Shown here one piece after another: positions 41,611-51,524 of a stretch of DNA of 64,000 nucleotides; the first letter of the stretch is position 1, and the number at the start of each line of letters is the position of its first letter. Both the position numbers and the translations under genes were made by a program. The DNA is taken from contig CAUQTV010000007.1 in NCBI GenBank assembly GCA_963521185.1, positions 105,904 through 169,903 of the forward strand, written 5' to 3'. Origin of the DNA: Enterobacter_D sp963521185. GTDB lineage: Bacteria; Pseudomonadota; Gammaproteobacteria; Enterobacterales; Enterobacteriaceae. The notes beneath the pieces are model-generated. The model was not told where the DNA came from and did not search any database. It saw only the letters and a program-made list of their open reading frames with translations.

Positions 41611-42339
41611 TTAGTCGTTTTTTGCTTCGGTATGCAACATATAGTTAACATCAACGCCCGGCGCGAGTTTGAATTTATTGGTCAGCGGATTGAAATGCAG
41701 ACCGGTGATGTGACGCTCTTTTAGCGGTGTCTCATCAATCCAGCCTAACAGCTCTGCGGGCTTGATGAACTTTTTCACATCGTGCGTGCCTTTCGGCACC
41801 ATGCGCAGCACGTATTCTGCGCCTACCACCGCCATCAGCCAGGATTTGCCGTTGCGGTTTAAGGTGGAGAAGAACACATGTCCGCCGGGTTTGACCAGCT
41901 TTGCACAGGCGTGAACCACCGATTGCGGATCCGGCACATGCTCCAGCATCTCCATGCAGGTCACCACGTCATATTGCTGCGCGTGGCTGGCGGCATGCTC
42001 TTCGACGGTCTGCTGAATGTAATCCACCGTGATGCCAGACTCCAGCGCGTGCAGGCGGGCGACTTGCAGGGGTTCAAAGCCCATGTCCAGCCCGGTGACG
42101 GTTGCGCCTTCGCGGGCCATGCTTTCCGCGAGAATGCCGCCGCCACAGCCGACGTCGAGCACGCGCTTGCCAAACAGCCCACCCGCGCGCTCAGCGATGT
42201 AACCGAGGCGCAGCGGATTGATGCGATGCAGCGGTTTAAACTCGCCTTCGAGATCCCACCAGCGAGAGGCGACGGCTTCAAATTTCGCGATCTCTTCATG
42301 GTCAACATTATGAGCCACCGACGGTTTTTCGGCATTCAT
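41611..42339 (-). CDS. ubiG: Ubiquinone biosynthesis O-methyltransferase UbiG
   Basis: A 242-residue SAM-dependent methyltransferase responsible for both O-methylations in ubiquinone synthesis. The SAM motif VLDVGCGGGILAESMA lies at about residues 60-75; later motifs are VTCMEMLEHVPDP and FFSTLNRNGKS. AAGGAG precedes the ATG. It is divergent from gyrA with 146 bp between starts, as in E. coli. Confidence 0.97.
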   Translation of the reverse strand: MNAEKPSVAHNVDHEEIAKFEAVASRWWDLEGEFKPLHRINPLRLGYIAERAGGLFGKRVLDVGCGGGILAESMAREGATVTGLDMGFEPLQVARLHALESGITVDYIQQTVEEHAASHAQQYDVVTCMEMLEHVPDPQSVVHACAKLVKPGGHVFFSTLNRNGKSWLMAVVGAEYVLRMVPKGTHDVKKFIKPAELLGWIDETPLKERHITGLHFNPLTNKFKLAPGVDVNYMLHTEAKND

Positions 42340-42410
42340 GGGCGCTTACACTCCTTTATCAACAAGACCGTCGAGTATATCAGCCCGGCGGCGCGAATAA
42401 AGCGTATAGG

Positions 42411-42441
42411 TTTACCTGTATCACGTCGGCTGTGTTATAAT
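42411..42441 (+). promoter_or_regulatory. Candidate gyrA promoter
   Basis: A perfect -10 TATAAT at 42436-42441 with a possible -35 TTTACC at 42411-42416 (19-bp spacer), 44 bases before the gyrA ATG. E. coli gyrA transcription is stimulated by DNA relaxation. Confidence 0.6.
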
Positions 42442-42485
42442 TTGCGACCTTTGAATCCGGGATACAGTAGAGGGATAGCGGTTAG

Positions 42486-45122
42486 ATGAGCGACCTTGCG
42501 AGAGAAATTACACCGGTTAACATCGAGGAAGAGCTGAAGAGCTCCTATCTGGACTATGCGATGTCGGTCATTGTTGGCCGTGCGCTGCCAGACGTCCGCG
42601 ATGGCTTAAAACCGGTTCACCGTCGCGTACTATACGCCATGAACGTATTGGGCAATGACTGGAATAAAGCCTACAAAAAATCTGCCCGTGTCGTTGGTGA
42701 CGTTATCGGTAAATACCATCCTCATGGTGATACCGCGGTTTACGACACGATCGTTCGTATGGCACAGCCTTTCTCCTTACGTTACATGTTGGTTGATGGC
42801 CAGGGTAACTTCGGCTCGGTAGACGGCGACTCCGCCGCAGCGATGCGTTATACGGAAATCCGTATGTCGAAAATCGCCCACGAGCTGATGGCCGATCTGG
42901 AAAAAGACACGGTTGATTTCGTTGATAACTATGACGGCACGGAAAAAATTCCCGACGTCATGCCAACGAAGATCCCGAACCTGCTGGTTAACGGCTCTTC
43001 CGGTATTGCCGTGGGTATGGCGACGAACATTCCGCCACACAACCTCACCGAAGTCATTAACGGTTGCCTCGCCTATATTGAGGATGAAGACATCAGCGTT
43101 GAAGGGCTGATGGAACACATCCCAGGTCCTGACTTCCCGACCGCCGCCATTATTAATGGCCGTCGTGGCATTGAAGAAGCGTACCGCACCGGTCGCGGCA
43201 AAATCTATATTCGCGCCCGCGCGGAAGTGGAAGCCGATGCAAAAACCGGTCGTGAAACCATCATCGTGCACGAAATTCCGTATCAGGTGAACAAAGCGCG
43301 CCTGATCGAAAAGATTGCCGAACTGGTAAAAGAAAAACGTCTGGAAGGCATCAGCGCCCTGCGCGATGAGTCCGACAAAGACGGCATGCGCATCGTCATT
43401 GAAATCAAACGCGATGCGGTCGGCGAAGTGGTACTGAACAACCTCTATTCGCAGACGCAAATGCAGGTTTCCTTCGGTATCAACATGGTGGCATTGCACC
43501 ACGGTCAGCCGAAGATCATGAACCTGAAAGACATTCTTTCTGCGTTTGTGCGCCACCGCCGTGAAGTGGTGACCCGTCGTACTATCTTTGAACTGCGTAA
43601 AGCCCGTGACCGTGCACACATCCTCGAAGCCCTGGCCGTGGCGCTGGCGAACATCGACCCGATTATCGAGTTGATCCGTCGTGCACCGACTCCGGCGGAA
43701 GCGAAAGCCGGCCTGGTGGCCCGTTCGTGGGAGCTGGGTAACGTGGCGGCTATGCTGGAACGTGCGGGCGGCGACGCGGCGCGTCCGGAATGGCTGGAGC
43801 CAGAATTTGGCGTGCGTGACGGTCAGTACTTCCTGACCGAACAACAGGCACAGGCGATTCTGGATCTGCGCTTGCAGAAACTGACCGGCCTTGAGCATGA
43901 AAAACTGCTCGACGAATATAAAGAGCTGCTGGAACAGATCGCAGAACTGCTGCGTATTCTGGGCAGCGCTGAGCGTCTGATGGAAGTGATCCGCGAAGAA
44001 CTTGAACTGGTCCGCGACCAGTTCGGTGACGAGCGTCGCACGGAAATCACCGCCAACACCGCCGATATCAATATCGAAGATCTGATCAGCCAGGAAGACG
44101 TTGTTGTCACCCTGTCTCACCAGGGCTACGTGAAGTATCAGCCGCTGACCGACTACGAAGCACAACGTCGTGGCGGTAAAGGCAAATCTGCGGCGCGCAT
44201 TAAAGAAGAAGACTTTATCGACCGCCTGCTGGTGGCTAACACCCACGACACGATCCTGCTGTTCTCCAGCCGGGGTCGCCTGTACTGGATGAAGGTTTAC
44301 CAACTGCCGGAAGCCAGCCGTGGCGCGCGCGGTCGTCCCATCGTTAACCTGCTGCCGCTGGAAGCCAACGAGCGTATTACGGCGATCCTGCCGGTGCGCG
44401 AATACGAAGAGGGCGTTAACGTCTTCATGGCTACCGCCAGCGGTACGGTGAAGAAAACGGCGCTGACCGAGTTCAGCCGTCCACGCTCTGCCGGTATCAT
44501 CGCCGTGAACCTGAACGAAGGCGACGAGCTGATTGGCGTGGATCTGACCAACGGCAGCGACGAGGCGATGCTCTTCTCGGCCGCCGGTAAAGTGGTGCGC
44601 TTTAAAGAGAGCGCAGTGCGCGCAATGGGTCGTACGGCGACCGGCGTTCGCGGTATCAAGCTCGCGGGTGATGACAAAGTGGTTTCACTGATCATTCCTC
44701 GCGGTGAAGGCGCGATCCTGACCGTGACGCAAAACGGTTACGGTAAACGCACCTCTGCGGCAGAATACCCGACCAAATCGCGTGCCACCCAGGGCGTTAT
44801 CTCCATCAAAGTGACCGAGCGTAACGGCTCTGTTGTGGGTGCGGTGCAGGTCGAAGATACCGACCAGATCATGATGATCACCGATGCCGGTACGCTGGTG
44901 CGTACACGCGTGTCGGAAGTCAGCGTGGTAGGCCGTAATACCCAGGGCGTGATCCTCATCCGCACGGCGGAAGATGAAAACGTCGTCGGTCTGCAACGCG
45001 TTGCGGAGCCGGTCGATGATGAAGAACTGGACGCCATCGACGGTAGCGTCGCAGAAGGGGATGACGAAATCGCCCCGGAAGCGGATACCGATGATGACGT
45101 AGCCGACGACGCTGACGAATAA
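42486..45122 (+). CDS. gyrA: DNA gyrase subunit A
   Basis: An 878-residue type IIA topoisomerase subunit. The active-site Tyr122 is in AAAMRYTEIRM. The GyrA-box QRRGGKG, needed for DNA wrapping, is in the C-terminal beta-pinwheel domain, and the protein ends in an acidic tail. In the quinolone-determining region residue 83 is Thr (codon ACC at 42732-42734) and residue 87 is Asp; E. coli wild type has Ser83. The rest of this region is identical to E. coli. Confidence 0.98.
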   Translation: MSDLAREITPVNIEEELKSSYLDYAMSVIVGRALPDVRDGLKPVHRRVLYAMNVLGNDWNKAYKKSARVVGDVIGKYHPHGDTAVYDTIVRMAQPFSLRYMLVDGQGNFGSVDGDSAAAMRYTEIRMSKIAHELMADLEKDTVDFVDNYDGTEKIPDVMPTKIPNLLVNGSSGIAVGMATNIPPHNLTEVINGCLAYIEDEDISVEGLMEHIPGPDFPTAAIINGRRGIEEAYRTGRGKIYIRARAEVEADAKTGRETIIVHEIPYQVNKARLIEKIAELVKEKRLEGISALRDESDKDGMRIVIEIKRDAVGEVVLNNLYSQTQMQVSFGINMVALHHGQPKIMNLKDILSAFVRHRREVVTRRTIFELRKARDRAHILEALAVALANIDPIIELIRRAPTPAEAKAGLVARSWELGNVAAMLERAGGDAARPEWLEPEFGVRDGQYFLTEQQAQAILDLRLQKLTGLEHEKLLDEYKELLEQIAELLRILGSAERLMEVIREELELVRDQFGDERRTEITANTADINIEDLISQEDVVVTLSHQGYVKYQPLTDYEAQRRGGKGKSAARIKEEDFIDRLLVANTHDTILLFSSRGRLYWMKVYQLPEASRGARGRPIVNLLPLEANERITAILPVREYEEGVNVFMATASGTVKKTALTEFSRPRSAGIIAVNLNEGDELIGVDLTNGSDEAMLFSAAGKVVRFKESAVRAMGRTATGVRGIKLAGDDKVVSLIIPRGEGAILTVTQNGYGKRTSAAEYPTKSRATQGVISIKVTERNGSVVGAVQVEDTDQIMMITDAGTLVRTRVSEVSVVGRNTQGVILIRTAEDENVVGLQRVAEPVDDEELDAIDGSVAEGDDEIAPEADTDDDVADDADE

Positions 45123-45136
45123 TCAGCCTCGTTGAT

Positions 45137-45170
45137 AAAAGGGTCGGGTTTCCCCCGGCCCTTTTTCTTT
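45137..45170 (+). terminator. gyrA terminator
   Basis: GGGTCGGG pairs with CCCGGCCC (one G-T pair) across a short T/C loop, followed by CTTTTTCTTT. It lies 18 bases after the gyrA stop. Confidence 0.88.
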
Positions 45171-45252
45171 CCCGGTGGTTTGCCATTGCGGGCTTTACGA
45201 TTTAGGGCTACTTTAACCACATTCTATTAACATGCGGCGGAGCTGCGCCCCT

Positions 45253-48099
45253 TTGAAATACCTTGTCTCTTTTCGCACCACGTTAAAAGTCTCTCGATAC
45301 CTTTTCCGGGCGCTGGCGTTATTGCTTTGGCTGCTGATTGCCTTGTGTTCGGTGTTTTACATCGTCAATGCCTTACAACATAAAGAATCGGAAATTCGTA
45401 AAGAGCTGAACCTCAGTTCCGAACAGGCGCAGCGCTATATTCAGCGCACCTCCGACGTAATGAAGGAGCTGAAGTACATCGCCGAAAACCGCCTGACCGC
45501 GGAGAACGGCATTCTGGCCTCGCGCGGACAAAACGCGCGCAACGACGTGCCCGATTTTCAGCCGCTGTTCCCGGACTCTGACTGCTCCGCCATGGGCAAC
45601 ACCTGGCGCGGCTCGCTCGAATCACTGGCGTGGTTTATGCGCTACTGGCGGGACAACTTCTCCGCCGCCTACGATCTCAACCGCGTGTTCCTGATTGGCA
45701 ACGAAACGCTGTGCATGGCGGATTTTGGCCTGCGCGATGTACCGCTCGAACGTGAAACGGCGCTGAAAAGCCTGCACGATCGGATCATGAAATACCGCAA
45801 CGCGCCGCAGGAAGAGCGCGGAAATAACATTTTCTGGATGAGCCAGGGGCCGCGTCCCGGCATTGGCTACTTCTACGCGTTAACGCCGGTGTACCTGGCG
45901 AACCGTCTGCAAGCGCTGCTTGGCACCGAACAAACCATCCGCATGGATAACTTCTACACGCCGGGCAATTTCCCCGTCGGCGTGACGATCCTCGATGAAA
46001 ACGGCCATGCGTTAATCTCGCTCACCGGCCCGGAAAACCGCTTAGAGGTGGATCCGCGCTGGATGCAGGAGCGCTCGTGGTTTGGCTACACCGCAGGCTA
46101 TCGCGATCTGGTGCTGAAAAAGAGCCTGCCGCCGTCGTCGCTGAGCATTGTCTACTCGGTGCCGGTGGATATCGTGCTGGAGCGCATCCGCATGCTGATC
46201 CTCAACGCCGTGTTACTCAACGTGCTGGTGGGGATTGCGCTGTTCACGCTGGCGCGCATGTACGAGCGGCGCATCTTCATTCCGGCGGAAACCGATGCCC
46301 AGCGCCTTGAAGAACACGAGCAGTTCAACCGCAAAATTGTCGCCTCCGCCCCGGTGGGGATCTGTATTTTACGCACGCTCGACGGCACCAATATTCTCAG
46401 CAACGAGCTGGCGCATAACTATCTCAATATGCTGACCCATGAAGATCGGCAGCGGTTGACGCAAATCATCTGTGGTCAGCAGGTGAACTTCGTCGATGTG
46501 CTGACCAGTAATAACACTAACCTGCAAATCAGCTTTGTGCATTCGCGCTACCGCAACGAGAACGTGGCGATCTGCGTGCTGGTGGATGTCTCCGCGCGCG
46601 TCAAAATGGAAGAGTCGTTACAGGATATGGCCCAGGCCGCCGAGCAGGCGAGCCAGTCGAAATCGATGTTCCTCGCCACCGTCAGCCATGAGCTTCGCAC
46701 GCCGCTGTATGGCATCATCGGTAACCTCGATTTATTGCAAACCAAAGAGTTGCCGAAGGGCGTCGATCGTCTGGTGACGGCGATGAACAACTCTTCCAGC
46801 CTGCTGCTTAAAATCATTAGCGATATTCTCGATTTTTCAAAAATTGAGTCGGAGCAGCTGAAAATCGAGCCGCGTGAGTTCTCCCCGCGCGAGGTGATGA
46901 ACCACATCACCGCCAACTATTTGCCGCTGGTGGTGCGTAAGCAACTGGGACTTTACTGCTTTATCGATCCGGATGTGCCGGTGGCGCTGGACGGTGATCC
47001 GATGCGCCTGCAACAGGTGATCTCTAACCTGCTGAGCAATGCCATTAAATTCACCGACGTTGGCTGCATTATCCTGCACGTACAGTGCGTGGGGGATTAT
47101 CTGTGCATCCGCGTGCGGGACACTGGCGTCGGCATTCCGTCTAAAGAAGTGGTGCGCCTGTTCGATCCTTTCTTCCAGGTCGGCACCGGCGTGCAGCGTA
47201 ATTTCCAGGGCACCGGGCTGGGTCTGGCGATCTGTGAGAAGCTGATCAGCATGATGGACGGTGACATCGCGGTGGACACCGAGCCGGGAATGGGCAGTCA
47301 GTTTACCGTGCGCATTCCGCTTTATTCGGCGCAGGCACCGCAAAAGCTCGACGTTGACGGCCTGGCCGAAACCACCTGCTGGCTGGCGGTGCGCAATGCG
47401 CAGCTCGCCACCTTTGTGACCTCGCTGCTGGCCCGCAACGGTATTCGCGTGTTGCACTACGAAGGCCAGACGCCGGAGGCGAACGACACGCTCATTACCG
47501 ATGACGAGCAGGAAACCCCGTGGCCGGGTAGGGCGTCGATTACCTTCTGCCGTCGGCATATCGGTATTCCGCTGGAGCGTGCGCCGGGCGAATGGCTGCA
47601 CAGCGTCGCCTCCCCGCATGAACTGATTGCACTGCTTGCGCGGATCTACAGCGTGAAAGTGGAGAGCAACGAGGCTTCGCCATCCCTTCATGCGCCGGAT
47701 GCGCAAGGCGCGCGCAACGACGACATGATGATCCTCGTCGTTGACGATCATCCGATCAACCGCCGCCTGTTGGCGGATCAGCTCGGATCGCTGGGCTATC
47801 AGTGTAAAACCGCTAACGACGGTGTGGATGCGCTGAACGTGCTGAGCAAAAACCACATCGACATTATTCTTAGTGACGTCAACATGCCGAACATGGACGG
47901 CTATCGCCTGACGCAGCGCATACGCCAGCTTGGACTGACGCTGCCGGTGGTGGGCGTGACGGCGAACGCCCTGGCGGAAGAGAAACAGCGCTGCCTGGAG
48001 TCGGGAATGGACAGCTGTCTGTCGAAGCCGGTGACGCTGGATGTGCTTGAGCAAACGGTAGGGGTCTACGCCGAGCGCGTGAGGAAAACGAGAACATAA
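45253..48099 (+). CDS. rcsC: Hybrid sensor histidine kinase RcsC
   Basis: The inner-membrane hybrid kinase of the Rcs envelope-stress phosphorelay. It has two transmembrane segments (about 20-40 and 312-334) around a periplasmic domain, then a PAS-like region, the kinase with His479 in TVSHELRTPLYG, an ATPase domain (GTGLGLAICEK), an RcsC-specific domain and a receiver with Asp875 in ILSDVNMPNMDG. The TTG at 45253 places His479 and Asp875 at exactly the E. coli positions. An ATG at 45232 is in frame but lacks a ribosome-binding site. It converges on rcsB. Confidence 0.95.
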   Translation: MKYLVSFRTTLKVSRYLFRALALLLWLLIALCSVFYIVNALQHKESEIRKELNLSSEQAQRYIQRTSDVMKELKYIAENRLTAENGILASRGQNARNDVPDFQPLFPDSDCSAMGNTWRGSLESLAWFMRYWRDNFSAAYDLNRVFLIGNETLCMADFGLRDVPLERETALKSLHDRIMKYRNAPQEERGNNIFWMSQGPRPGIGYFYALTPVYLANRLQALLGTEQTIRMDNFYTPGNFPVGVTILDENGHALISLTGPENRLEVDPRWMQERSWFGYTAGYRDLVLKKSLPPSSLSIVYSVPVDIVLERIRMLILNAVLLNVLVGIALFTLARMYERRIFIPAETDAQRLEEHEQFNRKIVASAPVGICILRTLDGTNILSNELAHNYLNMLTHEDRQRLTQIICGQQVNFVDVLTSNNTNLQISFVHSRYRNENVAICVLVDVSARVKMEESLQDMAQAAEQASQSKSMFLATVSHELRTPLYGIIGNLDLLQTKELPKGVDRLVTAMNNSSSLLLKIISDILDFSKIESEQLKIEPREFSPREVMNHITANYLPLVVRKQLGLYCFIDPDVPVALDGDPMRLQQVISNLLSNAIKFTDVGCIILHVQCVGDYLCIRVRDTGVGIPSKEVVRLFDPFFQVGTGVQRNFQGTGLGLAICEKLISMMDGDIAVDTEPGMGSQFTVRIPLYSAQAPQKLDVDGLAETTCWLAVRNAQLATFVTSLLARNGIRVLHYEGQTPEANDTLITDDEQETPWPGRASITFCRRHIGIPLERAPGEWLHSVASPHELIALLARIYSVKVESNEASPSLHAPDAQGARNDDMMILVVDDHPINRRLLADQLGSLGYQCKTANDGVDALNVLSKNHIDIILSDVNMPNMDGYRLTQRIRQLGLTLPVVGVTANALAEEKQRCLESGMDSCLSKPVTLDVLEQTVGVYAERVRKTRT

Positions 48100-48103
48100 A
48101 AAA

Positions 48104-48127
48104 GGCCCGAAAGGGCCTTTTACGTTT
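48104..48127 (+). terminator. rcsC terminator
   Basis: GGCCC-GAAA-GGGCC followed by TTTTACGTTTTT, immediately after the rcsC stop. A run of A precedes it, so it may also work for rcsB from the opposite strand. Confidence 0.88.
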
Positions 48128-48129
48128 TT

Positions 48130-48165
48130 CACCCTCTCCTGGTGGGAGAGGGGCGGGGTGAGGGC
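48130..48165. repeat. Half copy of family-1 palindrome between rcsC and rcsB
   Basis: CACCCTCTCCTGGTGGGAGA and GGGGCGGGGTGAGGGC form a single hairpin unit of the type at 6861 and 38897. It lies between the convergent rcsC and rcsB genes. Confidence 0.75.
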
Positions 48166-48189
48166 ATCAGGCCGCACACCTGCCCGGGA

Positions 48190-48840
48190 TCAATCCTTGT
48201 CCGCAGCGCTCAGCGTTACGGAAGAGAGGTAGTTCAGCAGAGCGATATCGTTATCCACACCCAGTTTCATCATCGCTGATTTCTTCTGGCTACTGATGGT
48301 CTTAATACTGCGGTTCAGCTTCTTGGCAATCTCGGTCACGAGGAAACCTTCCGCAAACAGACGCAGTACTTCGCTCTCTTTGGGTGATAGACGTTTGTCA
48401 CCGTAGCCACCTGCGCTGATTTTCTCCAGCAGACGAGAGACGCTCTCCGGGGTAAATTTCTTGCCTTTTTGCAATGATGCCAGCGCTTTTGGCAGGTCGG
48501 TTGGTGCGCCCTGTTTCAGCACAATCCCTTCGATATCCAGTTCCAGCACGGCGCTCAGAATTGCCGGGTTGTTATTCATCGTCAGCACAATGACTGACAG
48601 GTGAGGGAAGTGACGCTTGATGTACTTGATCAAGGTGATCCCGTCACCGTACTTATCGCCTGGCATTGACAGGTCGGTAATCAATACGTGGGCATCAAGT
48701 TTAGGGAGGTTATTGATCAGCTGTGTTGAGTCTTCAAATTCACCGACTACATTCACCCACTCAATTTGTTCGAGTGATTTGCGAATACCGAACAGTACAA
48801 TCGGATGATCATCGGCAATAATTACGTTCATAGTGTTCAT
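48190..48840 (-). CDS. rcsB: Response regulator RcsB
   Basis: A 216-residue response regulator: a receiver domain with Asp56 in LITDLSMPGDKYGDG and a LuxR-type helix-turn-helix at about 145-210 (LSPKESEVLRLFAEGFLVTEIAKKLNRS). It is phosphorylated by RcsD and controls capsule, motility and osmotic genes, alone or with partners such as RcsA. It starts 17 bases after rcsD in the same direction. The length and sequence are nearly invariant relative to E. coli. Confidence 0.98.
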   Translation of the reverse strand: MNTMNVIIADDHPIVLFGIRKSLEQIEWVNVVGEFEDSTQLINNLPKLDAHVLITDLSMPGDKYGDGITLIKYIKRHFPHLSVIVLTMNNNPAILSAVLELDIEGIVLKQGAPTDLPKALASLQKGKKFTPESVSRLLEKISAGGYGDKRLSPKESEVLRLFAEGFLVTEIAKKLNRSIKTISSQKKSAMMKLGVDNDIALLNYLSSVTLSAADKD

Positions 48841-48857
48841 GTATTGGGCTACCTTGC

Positions 48858-51524
48858 TTACAGCAAGCTCTTGACGTAAGCGTCAATGTCGCTGATGTAT
48901 TTTTCTATGCCTGGAGCATCTTTCTCACGAATTAAATGTTCCAGCGTTTCACATAACTGCTTGCCGGGTACCAGGTTTAGCATGGCAAACACCCCTTTGA
49001 GGCGGTGTGCTGTCTGCGCCAGCGCAGCGAAGTCGCTCGTCGCCGATTCAGTATACAACCTCTTAACATCATCGGGTACTGTATCCACAAACAGCGCATA
49101 ATAGCCGCTGGCATGCAGTTCGGCGCTTCCATCGCCGCCCAGAGGTGACTCAGGGATCTCTTCCTGCGCCAGCTGCTCTTCAATAAGCTGCAATATCGCG
49201 GTCTGCATTGCATTGCTCATATTAAAGTTCACGCGCCACTGGCCTGGGCCGATTTTGCGCGCGCCGGCCTCATCATCGCTTAAAAGCAAGCCCGAGGCAG
49301 TAAGATTAGACGGATTATCCGTTAAAAAGAGATCATATTCTTGACTTAATAGCCGCTCATCGGGGGTGATACAGCTTGCCCCCCAGTTTTCGAGCTGACG
49401 AACCACAACGTGGCGAATATCGCTGGAGGTGATATCAATCATCGCGATGACGTCATCCAGCAGCTTCTCTTCCGACTCGCCTTCCTGCGGGCGGGCCGCC
49501 ATTTTGACATGTAAAGAATAGCGCGTACCCAGACTTTCACGGGCTTTAATGTTCAGATGCCCGCCCAGCTTACGGGCCAGCTGATCGCACAGCCAGAAGG
49601 TGAGGGCGTTGGCTTTACCGTAATCGTCGCCCTGAGTGTCATGCAGGAACGGGAAATGGAGGTTATCTACTTCGCTGGCGGTCACGCCTTCGCCGGTATC
49701 CAGAATACGGAAGGTCAGACGATCTTCCGCCGACTCGTCGTTATCCACTTCCAGGGTGATTTTACCAATTTGCGTGGTGGTCACGGCATAGGAAATGAGC
49801 ATGGTCAGAATGCGCGATAGCGCGTCGCGATCGCCGTGACGCTCTTCATTGGCCGGCAGATTGTTATTGATCAGCAGTTGCAGACCTTTGCGCTTGACCA
49901 CCGGCAGCACCTCGGGCACCACTTCGTCGATCAGATCCTGAATCGAGAACAGCGTGGATGAGCCTTTCCAGGTGTCGCTTTCAAGCATATTGGCGAGCTG
50001 AATTTCATCCACCAGACGTACCAGCATATCCGCCTGATGCGCCACGTTTTTACTTTCGTCGGTGTGGAGCGCCGCCGCGTCATTGGCGAGGCTTTTCACC
50101 GGCAGCTTCAGCGCATCGCCCAGATGCTGCATAAACGCGGTGCGCCCCTGCTGGTTTTTCTCATACAGACGCTGCGCCTGTTTGAGCTTTTTATTGACCA
50201 GCACTTCACGGTCCTGATCGCGAATAATGAAAATCTGCGTGCGCGGCGTCACCTGGCTGCGGAACTGGCGGATCTCATAGAGTTCATTATTGACCGTGGC
50301 CTGGATAACGCCCTGATGCTGATCGGCCATGCTGGTGATGTTTTGCAAGTTGAGGTGCGGCAAAAGATGATCGGCAATCTTATTGCTGATAACCGTGCGA
50401 TTGGCTTCCTGATCGTGCACCAGCAAACCTAACGGCAGCAGCGACACAATCTCTTCATTGAGCGCGCGCAGCACGCGCAGTTCGTTATTTGGCCCCACGG
50501 CGGTGCTTCCTTCCGCCAGACGTCCCGGCTGGTGGCGGAAGGTCGTGTAGCCAAACAGCGCCAGCGCCAGCAGGCCGATGTTGAGCAGAAGCGGCAGTAA
50601 AATGTTCTGTAAGGTGTCCAGCAGCAGCGTGCCAAACGGCACCTGCCACACCAGCCGCATACCGGTGGAATTGAGCGAGGATGAAATCTCAATTTGCGAG
50701 CTGTTGAAATTGATCGACACGCTATCGGCCATCTCTTTATCCGGCGTGCGCAGCGTACTCTGGGTTGCATCCGCATCCAGGCGGAAGCTGTCGAGGGACA
50801 TACCCGGCGGGATAAGGTCGTTAATCGGCAGATCGAACGCCACCACCGTCGCAAGATGCCCCGGCTGGTTAAAGGTGGTGCGCAGGGTGAAATAGTGGCC
50901 GTTTTGCCAGGCCAGGCGACGCAGCGGCGAGAAGCTCTCGCGTTCGTCCAGCGCGTTGGCCTGTTGCAGCATCTCTGCACGGCGCGTATCAACAATGCTG
51001 CCAATCGTAGACTCTTTAAAGCCGGAAGATAGATCTTTTAGCGGCAGCGTCGACACCAGGATCATGCTGTTGTCCTGGCCGTTAAGATAATACATCGACC
51101 AGGGCACCGTCTCCGCGCCCCACAGCGTGTCGAGATAAGAGGAGATACGCTGCGTCATCTCCAGCGTCGAACCGTCGTGCGAGCCGAAGATTAACGCTTC
51201 GGTTTTACGGCGAGGTTTTTCAAGGTAATAGACGTCCTGCTTAAGACGCGTTTCCTGCAAACCCTCTGCCGGTGTGGCGGGGGCGGCGGCGATGTTGTCG
51301 TAGATCTGCCAGGTCGCGTAGCGCCAGGTATCAATGCGCTTATGCATCGCGTGGGTGACATCGACAATCTGATAGCTTTTATCTTTGAGCCACGCATTAA
51401 CGGCGCTTTGTACCATCACGCCCATCGTCACTAACAGGACGATGATCAACAGAAGAAAGAAACGGGTAATGCTGCCCGGTATCAGGGAAAATTTGCCAGG
51501 GATCATTGTGTCAGATTGACTCAT
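48858..51524 (-). CDS. rcsD: Phosphotransfer intermediate RcsD
   Basis: An 888-residue inner-membrane protein passing phosphoryl groups from RcsC to RcsB. It has transmembrane segments at about 20-40 and 305-325 around a periplasmic domain, a kinase-like region that lacks the phospho-acceptor histidine, an RcsD-ABL segment, and a C-terminal HPt domain with its histidine in AQTAHRLKGVFAML. The start MSQSDTMIPGKFSL is colinear with E. coli. First gene of rcsDB. Confidence 0.97.
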   Translation of the reverse strand: MSQSDTMIPGKFSLIPGSITRFFLLLIIVLLVTMGVMVQSAVNAWLKDKSYQIVDVTHAMHKRIDTWRYATWQIYDNIAAAPATPAEGLQETRLKQDVYYLEKPRRKTEALIFGSHDGSTLEMTQRISSYLDTLWGAETVPWSMYYLNGQDNSMILVSTLPLKDLSSGFKESTIGSIVDTRRAEMLQQANALDERESFSPLRRLAWQNGHYFTLRTTFNQPGHLATVVAFDLPINDLIPPGMSLDSFRLDADATQSTLRTPDKEMADSVSINFNSSQIEISSSLNSTGMRLVWQVPFGTLLLDTLQNILLPLLLNIGLLALALFGYTTFRHQPGRLAEGSTAVGPNNELRVLRALNEEIVSLLPLGLLVHDQEANRTVISNKIADHLLPHLNLQNITSMADQHQGVIQATVNNELYEIRQFRSQVTPRTQIFIIRDQDREVLVNKKLKQAQRLYEKNQQGRTAFMQHLGDALKLPVKSLANDAAALHTDESKNVAHQADMLVRLVDEIQLANMLESDTWKGSSTLFSIQDLIDEVVPEVLPVVKRKGLQLLINNNLPANEERHGDRDALSRILTMLISYAVTTTQIGKITLEVDNDESAEDRLTFRILDTGEGVTASEVDNLHFPFLHDTQGDDYGKANALTFWLCDQLARKLGGHLNIKARESLGTRYSLHVKMAARPQEGESEEKLLDDVIAMIDITSSDIRHVVVRQLENWGASCITPDERLLSQEYDLFLTDNPSNLTASGLLLSDDEAGARKIGPGQWRVNFNMSNAMQTAILQLIEEQLAQEEIPESPLGGDGSAELHASGYYALFVDTVPDDVKRLYTESATSDFAALAQTAHRLKGVFAMLNLVPGKQLCETLEHLIREKDAPGIEKYISDIDAYVKSLL

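Noticed and set aside
42777..44303. 508-codon open frame antisense to gyrA
   Set aside because: It mirrors conserved GyrA codons, has a biased composition rich in His, Arg, Phe and Val, no ribosome-binding site and no recognisable domain. Long antisense frames are expected opposite strongly codon-biased genes.
46837..48177. 446-codon open frame antisense to rcsC
   Set aside because: It reads through the rcsC terminator and a REP-like hairpin and has the Arg/His/Gln-rich composition of a shadow frame.
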